Part shown: one piece after another, positions 12,190 through 24,599 of the stretch
Layout of the letters: every line of letters starts with the position of its first letter
Position numbering within the stretch: the stretch's first letter is position 1
DNA from: Zygaena filipendulae
Lineage: Eukaryota > Arthropoda > Insecta > Lepidoptera > Zygaenidae
Direction: 5' to 3'
Assembly (NCBI GenBank): GCA_907165275.2
Contig: OU015663.1
Span: 5,406,501 to 5,470,500 of the forward strand
DNA length: 64,000 nucleotides
Notes under the pieces: model-generated
Databases searched by the model: none
The model's input: only the letters and a program-made list of their open reading frames with translations
Told to the model about the DNA's origin: nothing
Program-made: the position numbers and the translations under genes

Positions 12190-14112
12190 AAATGAATGAA
12201 TGAAAAACACTTTATTGAACACCACAAACAGTACAATAAAAAAAATATTTAGAAACAGAAAGTATTAAGTGGCTCCAAAAGGCGGCCTTATCACTATAAA
12301 GCGATCTCTTCCAGGCTACCGGGCGGAGTATGGAGATGTTTGTTACAGAGAAGATAGGTAGGTGGTGCAGCAACACAGCAAATTAAATAAAAAAAAATTG
12401 TATTATAATAAATATTAAATGCAATACATAGATAGGTAAAGTGAAGATAATGAAATAAATAAATAAAAACTATAGAAATATACTAAATACATGATGATGT
12501 ATACAGAAACTGCAATAACTAAGGAACAAGCGACATGAAATATGCGTGAAGACGTGACTTAAAGATGGATATAGACTTAGAATCTCTTATAGTTGAAGGC
12601 AGAGAATTCCATAAAGAGATGGCTTGGACAGTGTAGGATTTTTTGTAGAAGACGGTAGAATGGATAGGAGTGGAGAGAAGATAATTATTACAGGAACGCG
12701 GCAGTCTGGAGGAACCCGAAGCAATGAAATTAAAGCGTTCTTTAAGATAAGTAGGGAATGATGGCTTAAATAGGATGTTATGAAGAAGAGACAGCACGTG
12801 CAAGTTCCGACGAAAACGAATCGGGAGCCACTTTAGACGTTTACGGAATTCTGTAATGTGGTCATACTTTCGAACACCAAATATGAACCTGATACAAAGG
12901 TTTTGAAGGCGCTCTAGTCTGTCAAGTTGGGCTTCAGTTAGATCGCAATAACAGACATCGGCATAGTCCAGTATGGATAAGAGTAGGGACTGAGCCAAAG
13001 CAATTTTAGTAGGAATGGGAAGAAAATTTTGAAGTCTTTTTAAAGATCCAGCTGCTGCAAACATCTTTTTACTTAATTGAACCATTTGCGGTCCCCACGA
13101 AAGTGTCCTATCTAACGTGATCCCAAGACTTTTTACAGTATCACTGTAAGGGACACAGACTCCATTGAGGTTCAACTGAGGGAGCGATGACAAGTCAAGT
13201 TTCGCAAGCAATCTTGAACCACCGATGATGATTGCTTGGGTTTTAGAGGGATTTAACCTCAAACCGTGCCGATCGCCCCACTCAACTAACCTAGCCAAAT
13301 CAGCGTTAGTGGTATTAATAGTTCTGGTGAGATCCTCCAGCGACGAATGCAAATATATTTGAAGATCGTCCGCATATAAATGGTAGCGAGACGACAGCTG
13401 GGAGGAGATATTATTAATAAATAAAGAAAAAAGTAAAGGCGATAAGACTCCACCTTGCGGTACGCCAGCCGATACATCACACCAGGACGACAGACGGTCG
13501 TCGACGCGGATACGCTGCCGGCGACCGCAGAGGTAGCTACGAAACCACTTAGTTACCGCGGTAGAAATGTTAAGGGAGCGTAGAAAGCCCAGCAGTATGT
13601 CAAAATCAACACAGCCGAAGGCGTTGCTAAAATCGAGAAGGGTCAAGATGGTGACTTGCTTATTATCCATTGCATAGCGTATGTCGTCAGTGATTTTCAC
13701 AAGTGCAGTAGCCGTACCATGACCAGGACGGAAACCGGATTGGAAAGGATTTAGTAGGTCGTTTCGATTTAGGAAGGCGGTGATTTGAGCATGGACTAGT
13801 TTTTCGAGGACTTTTGAAAGGTAGGGTAAGATGGAAATTGGACGATAATCAGCAGGAACTACGGGAGAGGACTTTTTAGGTAATGGAATAATTTCTGCTT
13901 CCTTCCACGCCACGGGGAACATTCCTGAAGTAATGGAGTCATTTAGGATGTGGGTAATAATAGGAGTAACAATATCAACGATGGGAATGATCATTTTACG
14001 GCTAATGCAATCGCTACCAGCCGCGTTTGACACGATTGAAAGTAAGCTCCTCCTAACATCATCGTCGGTGAACTGGCTAAAAACAAGTGAAAAGTTGTCA
14101 GGAGGGGGGGAA
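12190..14112 (-). mobile_element. 5'-truncated non-LTR retrotransposon (Jockey/CR1-like LINE)
   Basis: The minus strand reads from a truncated 5' end beside a run of C (G7 on the plus strand near 14103-14110), through an open reverse-transcriptase frame, a 3' UTR of about 330 bp, an AATAAAG signal and a terminal ATTC-type repeat (plus-strand GAATGAATGAA at 12191). The upstream endonuclease and ORF1 are missing, as is usual for target-primed insertion. Related 3' ends occur at 15421-15560. Confidence 0.85.
12519..14102 (-). CDS. LINE reverse transcriptase (ORF2 fragment)
   Basis: An uninterrupted frame of over 500 codons. The apparent GTG start at 14033 is not real, because the frame stays open into the 5' truncation at about 14102. 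RT blocks in order: ADYRPISILPYLSKVLEKLV; NPFQSGFRPGHG; LLDFSNAFGCVD (motif A); GVPQGGVLSPLLF (motif B); YHLYADDLQIY (catalytic YADD, motif C); LNPSKTQ; KSLGITLD. The C-terminal SLWNSLPSTIRDSKS-x-x-FKS-x-L is typical of Jockey/CR1 superfamily ORF2. In motif A the usual AFD is AFG; the preceding LD aspartate is kept. It copies element RNA into DNA at the target site. No stop or frameshift is seen, so the insertion is probably young, but without an endonuclease it cannot move alone. Confidence 0.88.
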   Translation of the reverse strand, partial: PDNFSLVFSQFTDDDVRRSLLSIVSNAAGSDCISRKMIIPIVDIVTPIITHILNDSITSGMFPVAWKEAEIIPLPKKSSPVVPADYRPISILPYLSKVLEKLVHAQITAFLNRNDLLNPFQSGFRPGHGTATALVKITDDIRYAMDNKQVTILTLLDFSNAFGCVDFDILLGFLRSLNISTAVTKWFRSYLCGRRQRIRVDDRLSSWCDVSAGVPQGGVLSPLLFSLFINNISSQLSSRYHLYADDLQIYLHSSLEDLTRTINTTNADLARLVEWGDRHGLRLNPSKTQAIIIGGSRLLAKLDLSSLPQLNLNGVCVPYSDTVKSLGITLDRTLSWGPQMVQLSKKMFAAAGSLKRLQNFLPIPTKIALAQSLLLSILDYADVCYCDLTEAQLDRLERLQNLCIRFIFGVRKYDHITEFRKRLKWLPIRFRRNLHVLSLLHNILFKPSFPTYLKERFNFIASGSSRLPRSCNNYLLSTPIHSTVFYKKSYTVQAISLWNSLPSTIRDSKSISIFKSRLHAYFMSLVP

Positions 14113-14207
14113 GACGCTAGATATTATTCACTTATTCATAAGCACATAAATTTTATGTTAACTTTATTCAATTTTGGAGTCGTATACATGAAATACATAT
14201 TGAAAAC

Positions 14208-14485
14208 GAGCTGTGCCCGCGGTTTCACCCGCGTGAGTTTCGGAATCCCCGCATCAGGTACGCCTAATTTTGTCACCTGTCTCCTGGCGATTACAAATTC
14301 ATCAAAAAAGAATTATGTATTCAAATTGGTCGAGCAATTTTTGCGAGTTTTTTTTGGAGTTCCCGGAATAAAACCCTTCACTGTAACCTTGACAACGTGT
14401 ATGAAAAGTTTCATTATGATAGATACTTAAGAGGTGAAACTGTAACAAACAAACAAACAAACACATGCATATTCGCATTTATTAC
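14208..14485 (+). repeat. CCGCGG-head repeat beside the LINE 5' end
   Basis: Head AGCTGTGCCCGCGGTTTCAC, a duplicated middle (two ...GGAATCCC/TTCCCGGAATAAA blocks), and a CAAACAAACAAACAAACA tail at 14444-14462. Starts about 100 bp from the truncated LINE. Confidence 0.65.
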
Positions 14486-14491
14486 ATTTAC

Positions 14492-14668
14492 TTACTGTTC
14501 CCCGCGGTTTCACCCGCGTTAATTCCGGAGTTCTCGCAGTTGGAGTTGGCCTTTTTTGTACCCTTGACAACGTGTAAGTGAGATTTGACGATCGATTAAG
14601 CCGTTAAGACGTGAAAGCGTAAGAAACAAACAAGTAGACTCACTTTCGTATTTATAATAGTAAGGATT
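14492..14668 (+). repeat. CCGCGG-head repeat, head-to-tail with the preceding copy
   Basis: CTGTTCCCCGCGGTTTCACC head; the tail ends GAAACAAACAAGTAGACTCA and TTATAATAGTAAGGATTA. The small spacing suggests serial insertion into the neighbour's A-rich tail. Confidence 0.65.
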
Positions 14669-15420
14669 ACAATATATTATAATGTCTACAATATTGTACC
14701 GATTTCATAAGCTACTCGTTGATAGAATCGTAGACGTTATTTGGTGGACGCACGACCCGTGGACTCACCGGCACTACCCACCACAGGGAATTTTTATTCC
14801 CAGTAGACCCTCTCGGTGCAAAAGCGCTGGCAGTGGGTCCAGAGGGAATCATCATTAGAGGTTGGCACCGCGCTCGTCCAAGCCACAGTACATGCTCGCT
14901 CGCATCTTTTGTCGCAAACACGACACGGGAGCGACACGAGACGCGATTAATTGGTCTACTGCAAGCATTTATTTCAATGACTGCAAGTCTACATCGCCAC
15001 TGACGTGGGAGTGCCTACCAGTCAACGCCGCTGTTGTCATGAGGAAACTTTAATTTCTCTATAGAATCAGCTAGAAAGAAGGTATATCAAGATGCTACTT
15101 GATGTTACAAGCTAAAATGTTAACTAAGTACGAAACACGCATGTTATTTTTCTAAAACACGTAAACACGTTTTTCGATCATGTGAGTGCACGACGATACA
15201 GGATTAAGGTACCTAGGGTGTGCAGTGGGTACCAACAAATATATACGTACCTAACATTGGCACAATGCCAGTTGCCATGCCAGTTTTCTGGCAATAAACA
15301 TTGTTCAATTAATTTTTTTCTTCAACTTTCTGAAGTGAAAAAAAAAAGCAAACAAATAAACAAAAATAAACAATTTCCTTTTCGTTCATTTTCTTTGAAT
15401 AAGTAGGTATAGTTATATCA

Positions 15421-15560
15421 TAATAATAATAATAAACTCTTTATTGAACACCACTTAAAAAAACAGTAAAAATAAACAATTTTACTACAGAGTGTCACGA
15501 TCGGCGGACTTATCGCTCAGAGCGATCTCTACCAGACCACCATGGGGTGCATAGGGAAAA
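15421..15560 (-). mobile_element. LINE 3'-end fragment
   Basis: Plus strand reads (AAT)n then AAACTCTTTATTGAACACCA, matching the 3' end of the LINE at 12.2 kb (CACTTTATTGAACACCA). GCGATCTCTACCAGACC near 15520 corresponds to GCGATCTCTTCCAGGC there. A dead 3' fragment with a different microsatellite tail. Confidence 0.7.
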
Positions 15561-15783
15561 TAATAATCTAGTAAGAAGGCGGTATTCTAATATATCTCAA
15601 CATAAATAGTATTTTATTTAAGTATATCCTACATACATACATAATATAATACATATTAATTAATTTTTGTACCGTAGTAGGTATCACGTTTTTTATTAAG
15701 TTATTGCTTCAATACTTCAGTGAAAAGAGTCTTAAAAATGCAAGGAGTTGCTTACAGAAAATAAAAATGATAACTATACCTAA

Positions 15784-15852
15784 TATGCCGCAAGGCATTA
15801 AGTTCGCCATTTGTACACACTGTGCAATAAAGAATAAATAAATAAATAAATA
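15784..15852 (+). mobile_element. LINE/SINE 3' end with AAAT tail
   Basis: CCGCAAGGCATTAAGTTCGC, then TGTGCAATAAAG and an AATA/AAAT array. This is a common lepidopteran retroposon terminus: signal followed by a tetranucleotide tail. Confidence 0.6.
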
Positions 15853-18800
15853 TGAATCACAAGAAGTAGTATCACGGCTTATATTATTTAAAACCTTTGA
15901 AATGACACGATGCAGTGGAAATGCGATGTCTATTTTGCTGGCTTTAAGTACGGTGACCAGGTATTTACTGCCGGCACCAGACTTGCCACTCGGCTAGTCG
16001 GGATTACTTTGGTGTTATGACAGCCTATTTATAAGTACAATTTATCCTAGCCACCTGTCTGTCTATTTGAGATATCTCAATTTATTAAACTACGAAACCA
16101 TTTTCAGAAATGACCTTCTCATGTGTGTAGTTAATTAGTGTAAGTTTTCTGAGTTGATATACTGTGAAGATTTGTGATGAACTTTTGGAAATTGCATTTG
16201 TTATCTATTATATACTCACCTTTAAAAATCTTAATGACTATATGGTGGTGTACAGAGAGGTTATAGCTGGTACCTATTCGATTTAAAACCGAGATTTAAT
16301 CAAAACCTGATCGGGATACTATAGCTCAGTCATCAGTAATAAAACTTTTACAATCGGAGCAGTAGTTCCAGAGATGACCCCTACAAAGAAACATAAAGTT
16401 TTCCTCTTCATTATTTCAGACAGGATATAATATTAGGTATAAATGATTAAATTATTAAAATTTAAATAAGTTTATTTATTTATTTATTATTATTTATCTA
16501 TTTATTTATTTATTTACTAATTTACAAACATTGTAACAACTTGACAGTGCTACATAAACCTTTTTAGGTTTTTCAATGCACCGACACATCTGCCGTTATT
16601 CGTATATAAGTATAAAATAGGTAAGTATATAGGTTTAATTATGAAATTATTATTATAGTAGTAACTGCTTTTTTTTTCTAATTATACTCCGATACATTTT
16701 TATTTGCCAGATAAAGGTAGGCATTCTAAATGACTCACCACGTCCGCATCCACCACCAGTCCCCTTCACATGTTCAATAACCATATACAGCATGTTACCG
16801 TTACCTACTGCAAATTATATTCCGGTATAAATATTTTCTTTAGTTTTGATGTTTCCGCGCGTTAAACCGTTTTTTAGATGTGAAGGTAGTTGGTTTATTA
16901 ATTCCGGTATAACATACGCGAGTCGCACCTTTCCTTAAAAATTATAGTGTAACTAGGTGTTATTAGTTTAGTATTCGTGTTGCGTAGTTGCCAAAGAGTA
17001 TATAACCACTACGTTAGTTGCATGCTTCGTATTGGGTACTTGCAGATTTTCGTCAAAGAAGTGTTCAGTTAACAATGAGTATTTGACTTTTTCATGTATA
17101 GGAATGAGTCGACAGTGTGGAAACAGATCACCGTAATCACTTTGAAATTTTCGTTTGATATTACTAGGTACAATAACTTTTACAACAAACAACAAATAAA
17201 TACCCCATAAAATTTATCACATAAAACATAAATTAAATTCTGTAGGTACTATGATCTTGTGTATCCTTTATTCCTAAATAACTGGAGATTATAAAAGACG
17301 TATAGAGCTCAGAATTTGTTGAAAAATAAAATTAATCGTTTAAAGCTTTCTTTCTTTTCAAATATCTTACACAACTTGTTCATACGAAATAACTAAGATT
17401 TGTAAGACATATTGAACTAAAGAAAACTAAAGGAAAAGTAGACAGCTAACAATAGATAAGCTTGATTGCTAACAAGCCAGCTCAAAGGGGTGTCGAGATA
17501 AAAACGCGAATGGTTAGGAGTCAGCACAATTTTCTTTCCAATAACTCGCGATTCGATGTGCGGGCTGCGATGGCGCGGGCGGCGCGACGTCGACGCTGGA
17601 GCGGGCTAACGACTTTCCAGTGACAAGCGCGCGTTTATTCTATCGAGAGTGGCATGTGTAAACGCGGCACGGAGCGCGCCAAATGACGCGGAACTAAAGC
17701 GAACACCTAACGATTGCCGAGTCTTTTTACTGTTTACACCTAGAGGACAAATTTATGCTCCACTTATCTTTAACACAATGTGTAAAGGCAATAAATATAC
17801 GCCAGTCAAGCTCTATTCAATTTTGTGTGGGGATCATTCAAGTCGGTGTACGTAAGTACCATTGAATACAACGTGTAATAAAGGTGGTGTAATAATTTGA
17901 GAGCATACAAATAAGCGTATGTTTTAAATCAACATTAAATGTAAAAGAAACAAGGATACTTATTGTATATTCAGAGATATGTACACCGCTGAATTTTTCA
18001 AGGTTAGTTCTAAAAATCAGCTAGATTGCTAGAAATAATAGAGAGCTTTAACATAGTATTTACCAAATCGAGTCGACGGCAGTAACGAGTGTCGAGTGCA
18101 CGTTGTGTCAGCCACCGGCCGATAGAAACTTATTTCTCCAATCAGGAAGAACTTTTCACCAGAAACCAGGTGTCTTCGGGAGAGTGTTAGGTACTGCAAT
18201 GTTTAAATTATTGCGTTACTGCAATAGCGCGCAATCTACAAAAAATTACTTATGAGATTAGGTAGATACCTATTCAAAATTTTCGTTGATCGATTTTCAT
18301 TCCTAGAAATAAAATATATCTGCACTTTACGATCACACGTTGTATGGCATATATCTACTTACTTTAAAAAATATATGAACCTTTAAATTTAAAGGTAGTT
18401 AAATACAGAAGAGATGAATGTATCATTAGGTAAAGTTTTTAAATTCATTACTAACGTCAGCCCTGTATTAACATATCCTACAAACGAGTGAATTAATACT
18501 TAACGTCTAGCGCATAGTCAGCCTAAGATCAGCCTCAAAAGATTAACTTAACAGTGTTCGCATTGGGTCTTAGTACATTGATAGAAAAACTTGCCGAGTT
18601 GGCATAAATTGGTTCCGAGTCTCCAGTGAGGCGATATCGCATTAACGGTCCACCAGTGACAGAGGAGCGTTCTTATCCGCGAGTGTGAAGATCGCATGTG
18701 CGACCCGCCAACCAAATGACTCGGAAAAGATGCGGGGAATGACGCTCTCTTGATCACAGAACAGCGCTTTTTCGCAGCGGTCGCGTAAGGATACTACTTC

Positions 18801-19609
18801 TCACTGCGCACGACTACCATATACCGTAGTCACATTCCTAAACACAGAAAAAATTGAGTAGTTGTTGGTTGTTTGTACCATTGAACGGATCTTTTTATGG
18901 ATTCAAAAAGCCTAAGAATTAAAGACTGTGTTTTTTTGTTTTGAAATTATGTGTAATTACTATGCCTAATTATACCACACTCCTATATTGGGACGATAAG
19001 ATTATTCTGTTAAAAAGAACAAAGAACGAATGCTATTATTTATCTTTACTATCCTTTTCTATTCGAATGAATTTCAAATTAGATTTTCTTTTCGAGAAAT
19101 GTAGATAGTTTGTATAAGAACGAAGTCTCTAAGAAAAATAGAGTGCTTGGCAGGATCTAGTGTTATCCCATCTCGTACGTCGTTACTCGACAATAATGTT
19201 CAATATAACACTCACTGTGCCTTAATGCGAAGCCAGGACGAGGCACTCACCCTCTTTCTACCTCCCCTCTGCCGGGCGAGGCTCCCCTAACTACGCGGTC
19301 ACGCTGACTCGTCACTTCTGTTTATCATATTTCGGATATGCGTTCAAACTTAACACACCATATACATTCTTCACCCCAACCACAACGAGATTGGGACAAT
19401 ATCGTTATTAATAGGCAACTAACGACGCTATTATTTTATGAACACGCAACTATGTTCTATTTATTTGTCCTTTGAGTTCGTCGAAAACATGCTGGAATAA
19501 TAATATCTACGTCTCGCTGTCGCGATAATCCCTTTGAATGGTTATCTCGTCCGAAAAGAAAACAAATAGCTTTCACGCAAATTGAATACACGATATAAAT
19601 CTCGCATTC

Positions 19610-19900
19610 TCCTAATAACATGCGGTGGATTTCTCCGCGGGCCGTTTTATTTTAGCCCCACAAAGCCTTTGACCCAGTAAATCCGGCGATATCTCGGGAA
19701 ATGCGACAGAGTGCCACTGGCGTTCGTATCGCGGGACGCACTTTAAATTTCCAACTGCGGATATCGCGTTGATATTTAAAATGCCGATGCCGGCGCGACG
19801 TAAGCTCCCCAAAAGAAACAAAATGTGCACGATTGTGCAAAGTCGGCGGGGTTCTATGAAATCACTTCTCTGCGAACGCAGAGATAATATGGGCGCGAGG
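19610..19900. promoter_or_regulatory. candidate conserved non-coding element
   Basis: Balanced composition with words such as CTCCGCGGGCCGTTTTATTT, CGGCGATATCTCGGGAAATG and GATATCGCGTTGATATTTAA, unlike the AT-rich flanks and not repeated in the window. Two overlapping minus frames have no family match. A regulatory role is inference only. Confidence 0.3.
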
Positions 19901-20852
19901 TGACTGTAGAGTATGGTATTATATTATCTGTGGTACAGTAATACGTTAACAAAGTGTAAAAAAAAAAAATCCAATGACGCTGTAATGTTTTGTCACAATT
20001 TTTTGTTTGACGAATATGCCTTATTTTTTAAAATGCGATACAAAATTATCAAAATCGGGCTTTGGGAAAGTGCACACCATAATGACTATCAACAGAAATC
20101 TAACGCAGGGTTATACAAAAAAACCTGGACATAAGAAGTCATACTCCAAAAAGTGTAATTATACTTATATTTTCTAGGCGCCTTAGTACACGCGTAAAAA
20201 GTTGTACTTCCTATAGTTTGATATCTGTAGCTTTCGCCTATACAAAGCGCCACACTCAGTGGTTCCCAAAGAGAATATGTAATCACCGGTGACTCCGAAT
20301 ATGTATAGTAATTTTACTGTATACATCTTCATCATGTAAATTTTCATGTTAACCTCGTAAAAACACTTTCATACTTGTTTATAAGAATGTCAAAAGAAGC
20401 ATAACTTCATAAAGGTAAATACCTGCTACAACGATAGTTCATTGGCCCTATTTCTTGGTTATGTCCGCTAAAGTTGTTACGTCGCTACGGCGTCTGTACG
20501 GAGCGAGACATGAAAATATGTGGTTTGCCCGGACGGCGGGATGTACAGCGGGTGGGGGTGGTGTCTGAGCACCGCCGATGACTTACGTGAGGCGGTCGCT
20601 GCAGTGCCCCGGACAACAACACTGAACCGGAGTTACCGACTTGTGACGTACCCATGCATTCCACGCCACTCGTCTAAGTAAGCACTAGAAAAACTTATTA
20701 GACTCATCCGTTTCGTAGCATGGTTTATCTGTAGGAGTACGGATGGAACAAAGGAGATTAAAACAAATTGTTCTAAAGGAGGAAACAAGAGCATTGTTGT
20801 GTTGGATGCGATTTAATAATTCATTTCACATACCTATGAAAATTATACCTAA

Positions 20853-21030
20853 CTAGCTGTTCCCCGCGGTTTTACCCGCGGTAATTTCGGAGTTCACGCG
20901 GGAATTCCGGGATAAAAAGTACCCTTTGTCCTTCTTTGTATCCCTGACAACGTGTATGCAAAATTTTATGATGATCTGTTGAGCCATTGAGGCGTGAAAG
21001 CGTAACAAACAAACGATATAGTAAGGTGGA
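20853..21030 (+). repeat. CCGCGG-head repeat, well preserved
   Basis: All blocks are present: head, GGGATAAAAAGTACCC, GACAACGTGTATGCAAAA, GATCTGTTGAGCCATTGAGG, CGTGAAAGCGTAACAAACAA. A good reference for the family consensus. Confidence 0.75.
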
Positions 21031-22175
21031 AAAACTTTACAATATTGCTAAAGGATAAAGGATTCATTAAAAAAGATTTAATTCAAAAGAAATTTAATTT
21101 TCAAATTTGTTTTGCATAAAAATAAATAATTGTTTTGTCTCCTTTATCTTTTTGTATTCTTGTAAAAATTCCCTTATATCTCTGGACAAATTTATTATTC
21201 CAGTTCATTCGCTTTAAAACAATTATACCTACTAGTTGTTTGTAATCTTGATTTGGGGCGCTGCGGATGGTCGGACTAAGCGTTACGTATAGCCTAGTCC
21301 GCCCTAGAAGAATAGCTAACGGATGCTCACAACCATTCTTGAGGATTTAAAACAGTCACTGACGAATCGCTACATTATCGTTAACAGCTCCCGCTTTAAT
21401 TTGTTTCCGAGGCAAATGAAACGGCGAAAGTATAAATAAAAAACTTGTACAAAAAACCTTTCTAACGAATGTGTAAGTATTAATGTGCAGTACCTAAATA
21501 CAATTCGTGTCAAGGCCAAAGGGTTACTGGAGGGGAAAAAATTTTGCAGCAAGAGCGAAAATTTAATGATAATATAAAATCCACGTTTCCCGCTATTGCG
21601 ATGCCGCGTAGGGGTTAATTAACGTTTCATTTCTCTGTCCGCAAGCGGCGGGCGCGCTGCGCGGCGCAGGAAGGTTAAGAGTAAAAAGAAACACCGCAAC
21701 AACCATTCTTAACGAGCAGACATTCCAACAACGGAATTACAAACTGCGCAAAATTATGAGGGGCCTTCAAATAATCATTAAACATAAACGCGTAATGGTT
21801 TCCCATTCAAATGATGGCTCGTAGCAGTTAACTGCCATTGTAATGTCTCAACACAATCTCTTCCACTGAAAATTGTTACGTTTTAGGGCAATCCTAATGA
21901 ATTATTGCCTATTAAAGTATAACAAGAACACATTTCTTTCTTTATTGGGTGAGACATAAAATGTTGTACGGCACTTAATCCGATTCTCGTTGGAGACGAC
22001 ATATTTACGAACTTAATACGTAGGTTTTCATTATACAGCGTCTATTCAAATAGCTTTGTTTGTACATATGTATGTACACAAGGTTGTTTGGATTTTATTG
22101 TATACTAAGAATATAATGATATGTAGATAAATACGTACTTACGTACCTATACGTAAATATATATGTAAATGCGTA
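21031..22175. other. non-coding with a GC-rich island
   Basis: 21575-21700 includes CCGCAAGCGGCGGGCGCGCT; the flanks are AT-rich. No gene seen. Confidence 0.4.
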
Positions 22176-22663
22176 CCTAGGTATGTCTGTCTGTTTTTAC
22201 CTTTTCGCACCATAACTAGGTAACTCAACCAATAATCGTGAAATTTTGCAGACACGTACATAAAAGGACACACACAGGAACTCCGAAATTAACGCAAGAA
22301 TAACTACTAGTATTTATATAAGAAGCTTCATCACTGACTCATCAATGCTCAGCGTAACTTCTATAGCTAGAGACATGGAGTTTGGATAGGTAATAGTTTC
22401 CTTTAGTGACGAACAGAATCATTAAGAAAAGAAATTTAAACCCTTTAGGAGTAAAAACTATGATGATAGTTTGTATGGGATAGTTTGTACTGTTAGTTTT
22501 AAAGTTAAGAGTCAAGGAAACCAGTATTTAGGCTCTCTCTTTTCCTTTCTAAAATAGACAAATATAAACATATTTAATAGTAGATAGAAACTCATCAATC
22601 TGGATTTTTAGAAAATCAATTCCTAAAGGAGTAAAACTCGGGTGAAACCGCAGGGATTAGCTA
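22176..22663 (-). repeat. CCGCGG-head repeat, split minus pieces
   Basis: Tail part at 22185-22310 (complement: TCAACCAATAATCGTGAAAT) and a head remnant at 22638-22663 (GGGTGAAACCGCAGGGATTA). The text between is unrelated, so this may be two insertions rather than one interrupted copy. Confidence 0.45.
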
Positions 22664-23544
22664 GTATCCTATAAATTCAAACGATAGAACACTCTCAAAA
22701 CAAATGATTTACGCAATTTATGTTGTATTCACTTGATTTAAATTTCAATAACAAGCAAGTTATTCACACATTCAAGTAACTGCTAAGTGGTGCGCCGTGC
22801 GACACATCGTGCGATATCACCTACATTCATAACATGAAAATCGTCATTGATAACACAATTCAATCCTTATTCCTGCCGTTATACTGCACGAAATGGCGTG
22901 GTTTGTTTAGAAAATAAGCCGCATAGTTGTTGTTGCTGATTGTTCTTCCGCTGGCGCCGGCTTACTCCCCATGTTGACAGTGAAAATATTTTGAGTCATT
23001 TACGACGGCAAACACTCGAACTGCGAGCGAAGCGAAGTTTACGCTTCGTTTACGTACTTATTTTTCAACTTTCTTGTGTAACACTACATAACTACGTGCA
23101 AACAAGCGCTTTGCTTGCCATGATGTTAGTCAGAATTTGGAATAGGGGAATATTCGTTCAGGAGAATTCAGCAGAAGAGAAAAACTTGAGATTTTCGCTA
23201 TATTCATGGATGTTAATATATTATAGGTTGTGGTGCTTGGTGATAGGGTGCGGAGTAAGCCCGTAAACGCCTGGGCTGGGTTTATTGGGTTTATTGGCCA
23301 ATGTATAGTTGAGGGCCCTGAGCCCTGATTCACTATGAACAACACTTTTTGCCCATAACGCGCGTGCCTGTAACTCAATCCTAAACGCTCTAAATGGCAA
23401 AATATAATAATTGTGTAAACACGTTTGATGCGGAACGAGGTCCGAGGCTCCGGACCAACCCTAACACCATCCTGAGTGTATTCGCTATAGGTTTGATGGT
23501 ACATGAACCATTGCTGTATGGTTCATGCACTGACAAACAAACAA

Positions 23545-23760
23545 TAGTTATTTGTGCAACAAGAGAGCAAAGCCATTTTTTGCTGCGAGTGCTGATTTTG
23601 AATCCTGAGCAAGCGAAGGATTCAATGATTGAATCACGAGCGTAGCGAGTGATTATAAAGTTGAATCCTGAGTGTGGCGAGGGATTCAAAGGCACAAGAT
23701 GCAAAAAACTTTGCTCTCGTGTAACACACATAACTTTTCACTTCAGCAGCGAGAACACTT
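23545..23760. repeat. inverted-repeat element with GAATCCTGAG units
   Basis: GAGAGCAAAGCCATTTTTTG near 23565 is inverted at 23700-23725 (CAAAAAACTTTGCTCTCG). Between them lie imperfect repeats GAATCCTGAGCAAGCGAAGG and GAATCCTGAGTGTGGCGAGG, each followed by ATTCAA. Looks like a MITE-type element; several short frames here are only this repeat. Confidence 0.55.
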
Positions 23761-24053
23761 TAGGAGGTAATAGTTATTTACAGGTTAAATATCAGTTTAA
23801 TAAGTTAAAAATTCAATAAATTACATTAAAAGACATAATTATCTTTTTGTTAAATTTTTTTAGTTAGTACAAATTTCCGAACGTGTTTGTCTTTGAGGTC
23901 GAATTCAAAATCGGAACTTCGAAAGGGCTGATCTTTGTCTCTCTCTATAAAGAATATAGAGTGTAAATGTTTCGAATTGTATGATTAACCCAAGGCTGAA
24001 TAAGATATTCGCGGTTTTCTGAAAACAAAAATTAAAAAGTTACTTTGTCTCAC

Positions 24054-24084
24054 TCAGTGAGCAAAATCGCATTTTGCTCACTGA
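24054..24084. repeat. perfect 14-bp hairpin, 3-base loop
   Basis: TCAGTGAGCAAAAT, CGC, ATTTTGCTCACTGA. Lies near the GAATCCTGAG inverted-repeat element and may be part of a related copy. Confidence 0.65.
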
Positions 24085-24164
24085 TTTCAGGCAGCAAAAC
24101 CTACATGTTTGAGCTACTGAAGTGAAAAATTAAATGTTTAAATATACTTTATTTGAGATAATTC

Positions 24165-24290
24165 GCGGTTTCACCCGCGTGAGTTTTGAAATTCCCGCAG
24201 GAACTTCAAAGAAGCCTATTTTCCCGTCCAGTCCCGTCGTTGTCCAGCCGTTCCCGAGACCAAGGGAAATAAGAATTCATTTTTATATAC
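24165..24290 (+). repeat. CCGCGG-head repeat, 3'-truncated
   Basis: GCGGTTTCACCCGCGTGAGT head and GAAATTCCCGCAGGAACTTC; lost after about 120 bp, directly followed by the subfamily B copy. Confidence 0.55.
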
Positions 24291-24296
24291 ATACTA

Positions 24297-24535
24297 ACTG
24301 TCACGCGCGGTTTCACCTGCGATAAGTTCCCGCGGAATTGTTCTATACAAACTTTTCAACCCCTTTTCATCCCATTAGGGGTTGAATTTTCAAAAATCTT
24401 TTCTTATCGAATGCCTACGTCATACAAAGAACACACCCTCCAAGTTTCAGGTCTCTACGATCAGGGGTTTGGGCTGTGCGTTGATCCATCAGTCATTAAG
24501 GACAAATGATTTTATATAATATATAGATTTCAGAT
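24297..24535 (+). repeat. CCGCGG-head repeat, subfamily B (copy 2)
   Basis: Same order of blocks as 6430-6675, including CACACCCTCCAAGTTTCAGG and GGGCTGTGCGTTGATCCATC, with scattered substitutions and small indels. Confidence 0.7.
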
Positions 24536-24599
24536 TTTATATTAATAATCAATGTTAGTTCTGTGTTCAGCTGTATCTATGTTTCACCGATGTTCACCG

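Larger units (their letters stand above)
14669..20852. other. long non-coding stretch with GC-rich islands
   Basis: Apart from retroposon ends at 15.4-15.9 kb and (TTTA)n at 16468-16520, no repeats dominate. GC-rich islands stand out at 17540-17700, 18540-18830, 19610-19900 and 20475-20680 against AT-rich surroundings. No splice-bounded protein-like frame was found. Confidence 0.45.

Noticed and set aside
14033..14033. GTG at 14033 as the start of the LINE protein
   Set aside because: The frame continues upstream to the truncation point and Jockey/CR1-type ORF2 proteins start far earlier, with an endonuclease domain.
23130..23731. overlapping 113-124-codon frames on the minus strand
   Set aside because: They cover an inverted-repeat element with GAATCCTGAG units; frames on both strands arise from the repeat.
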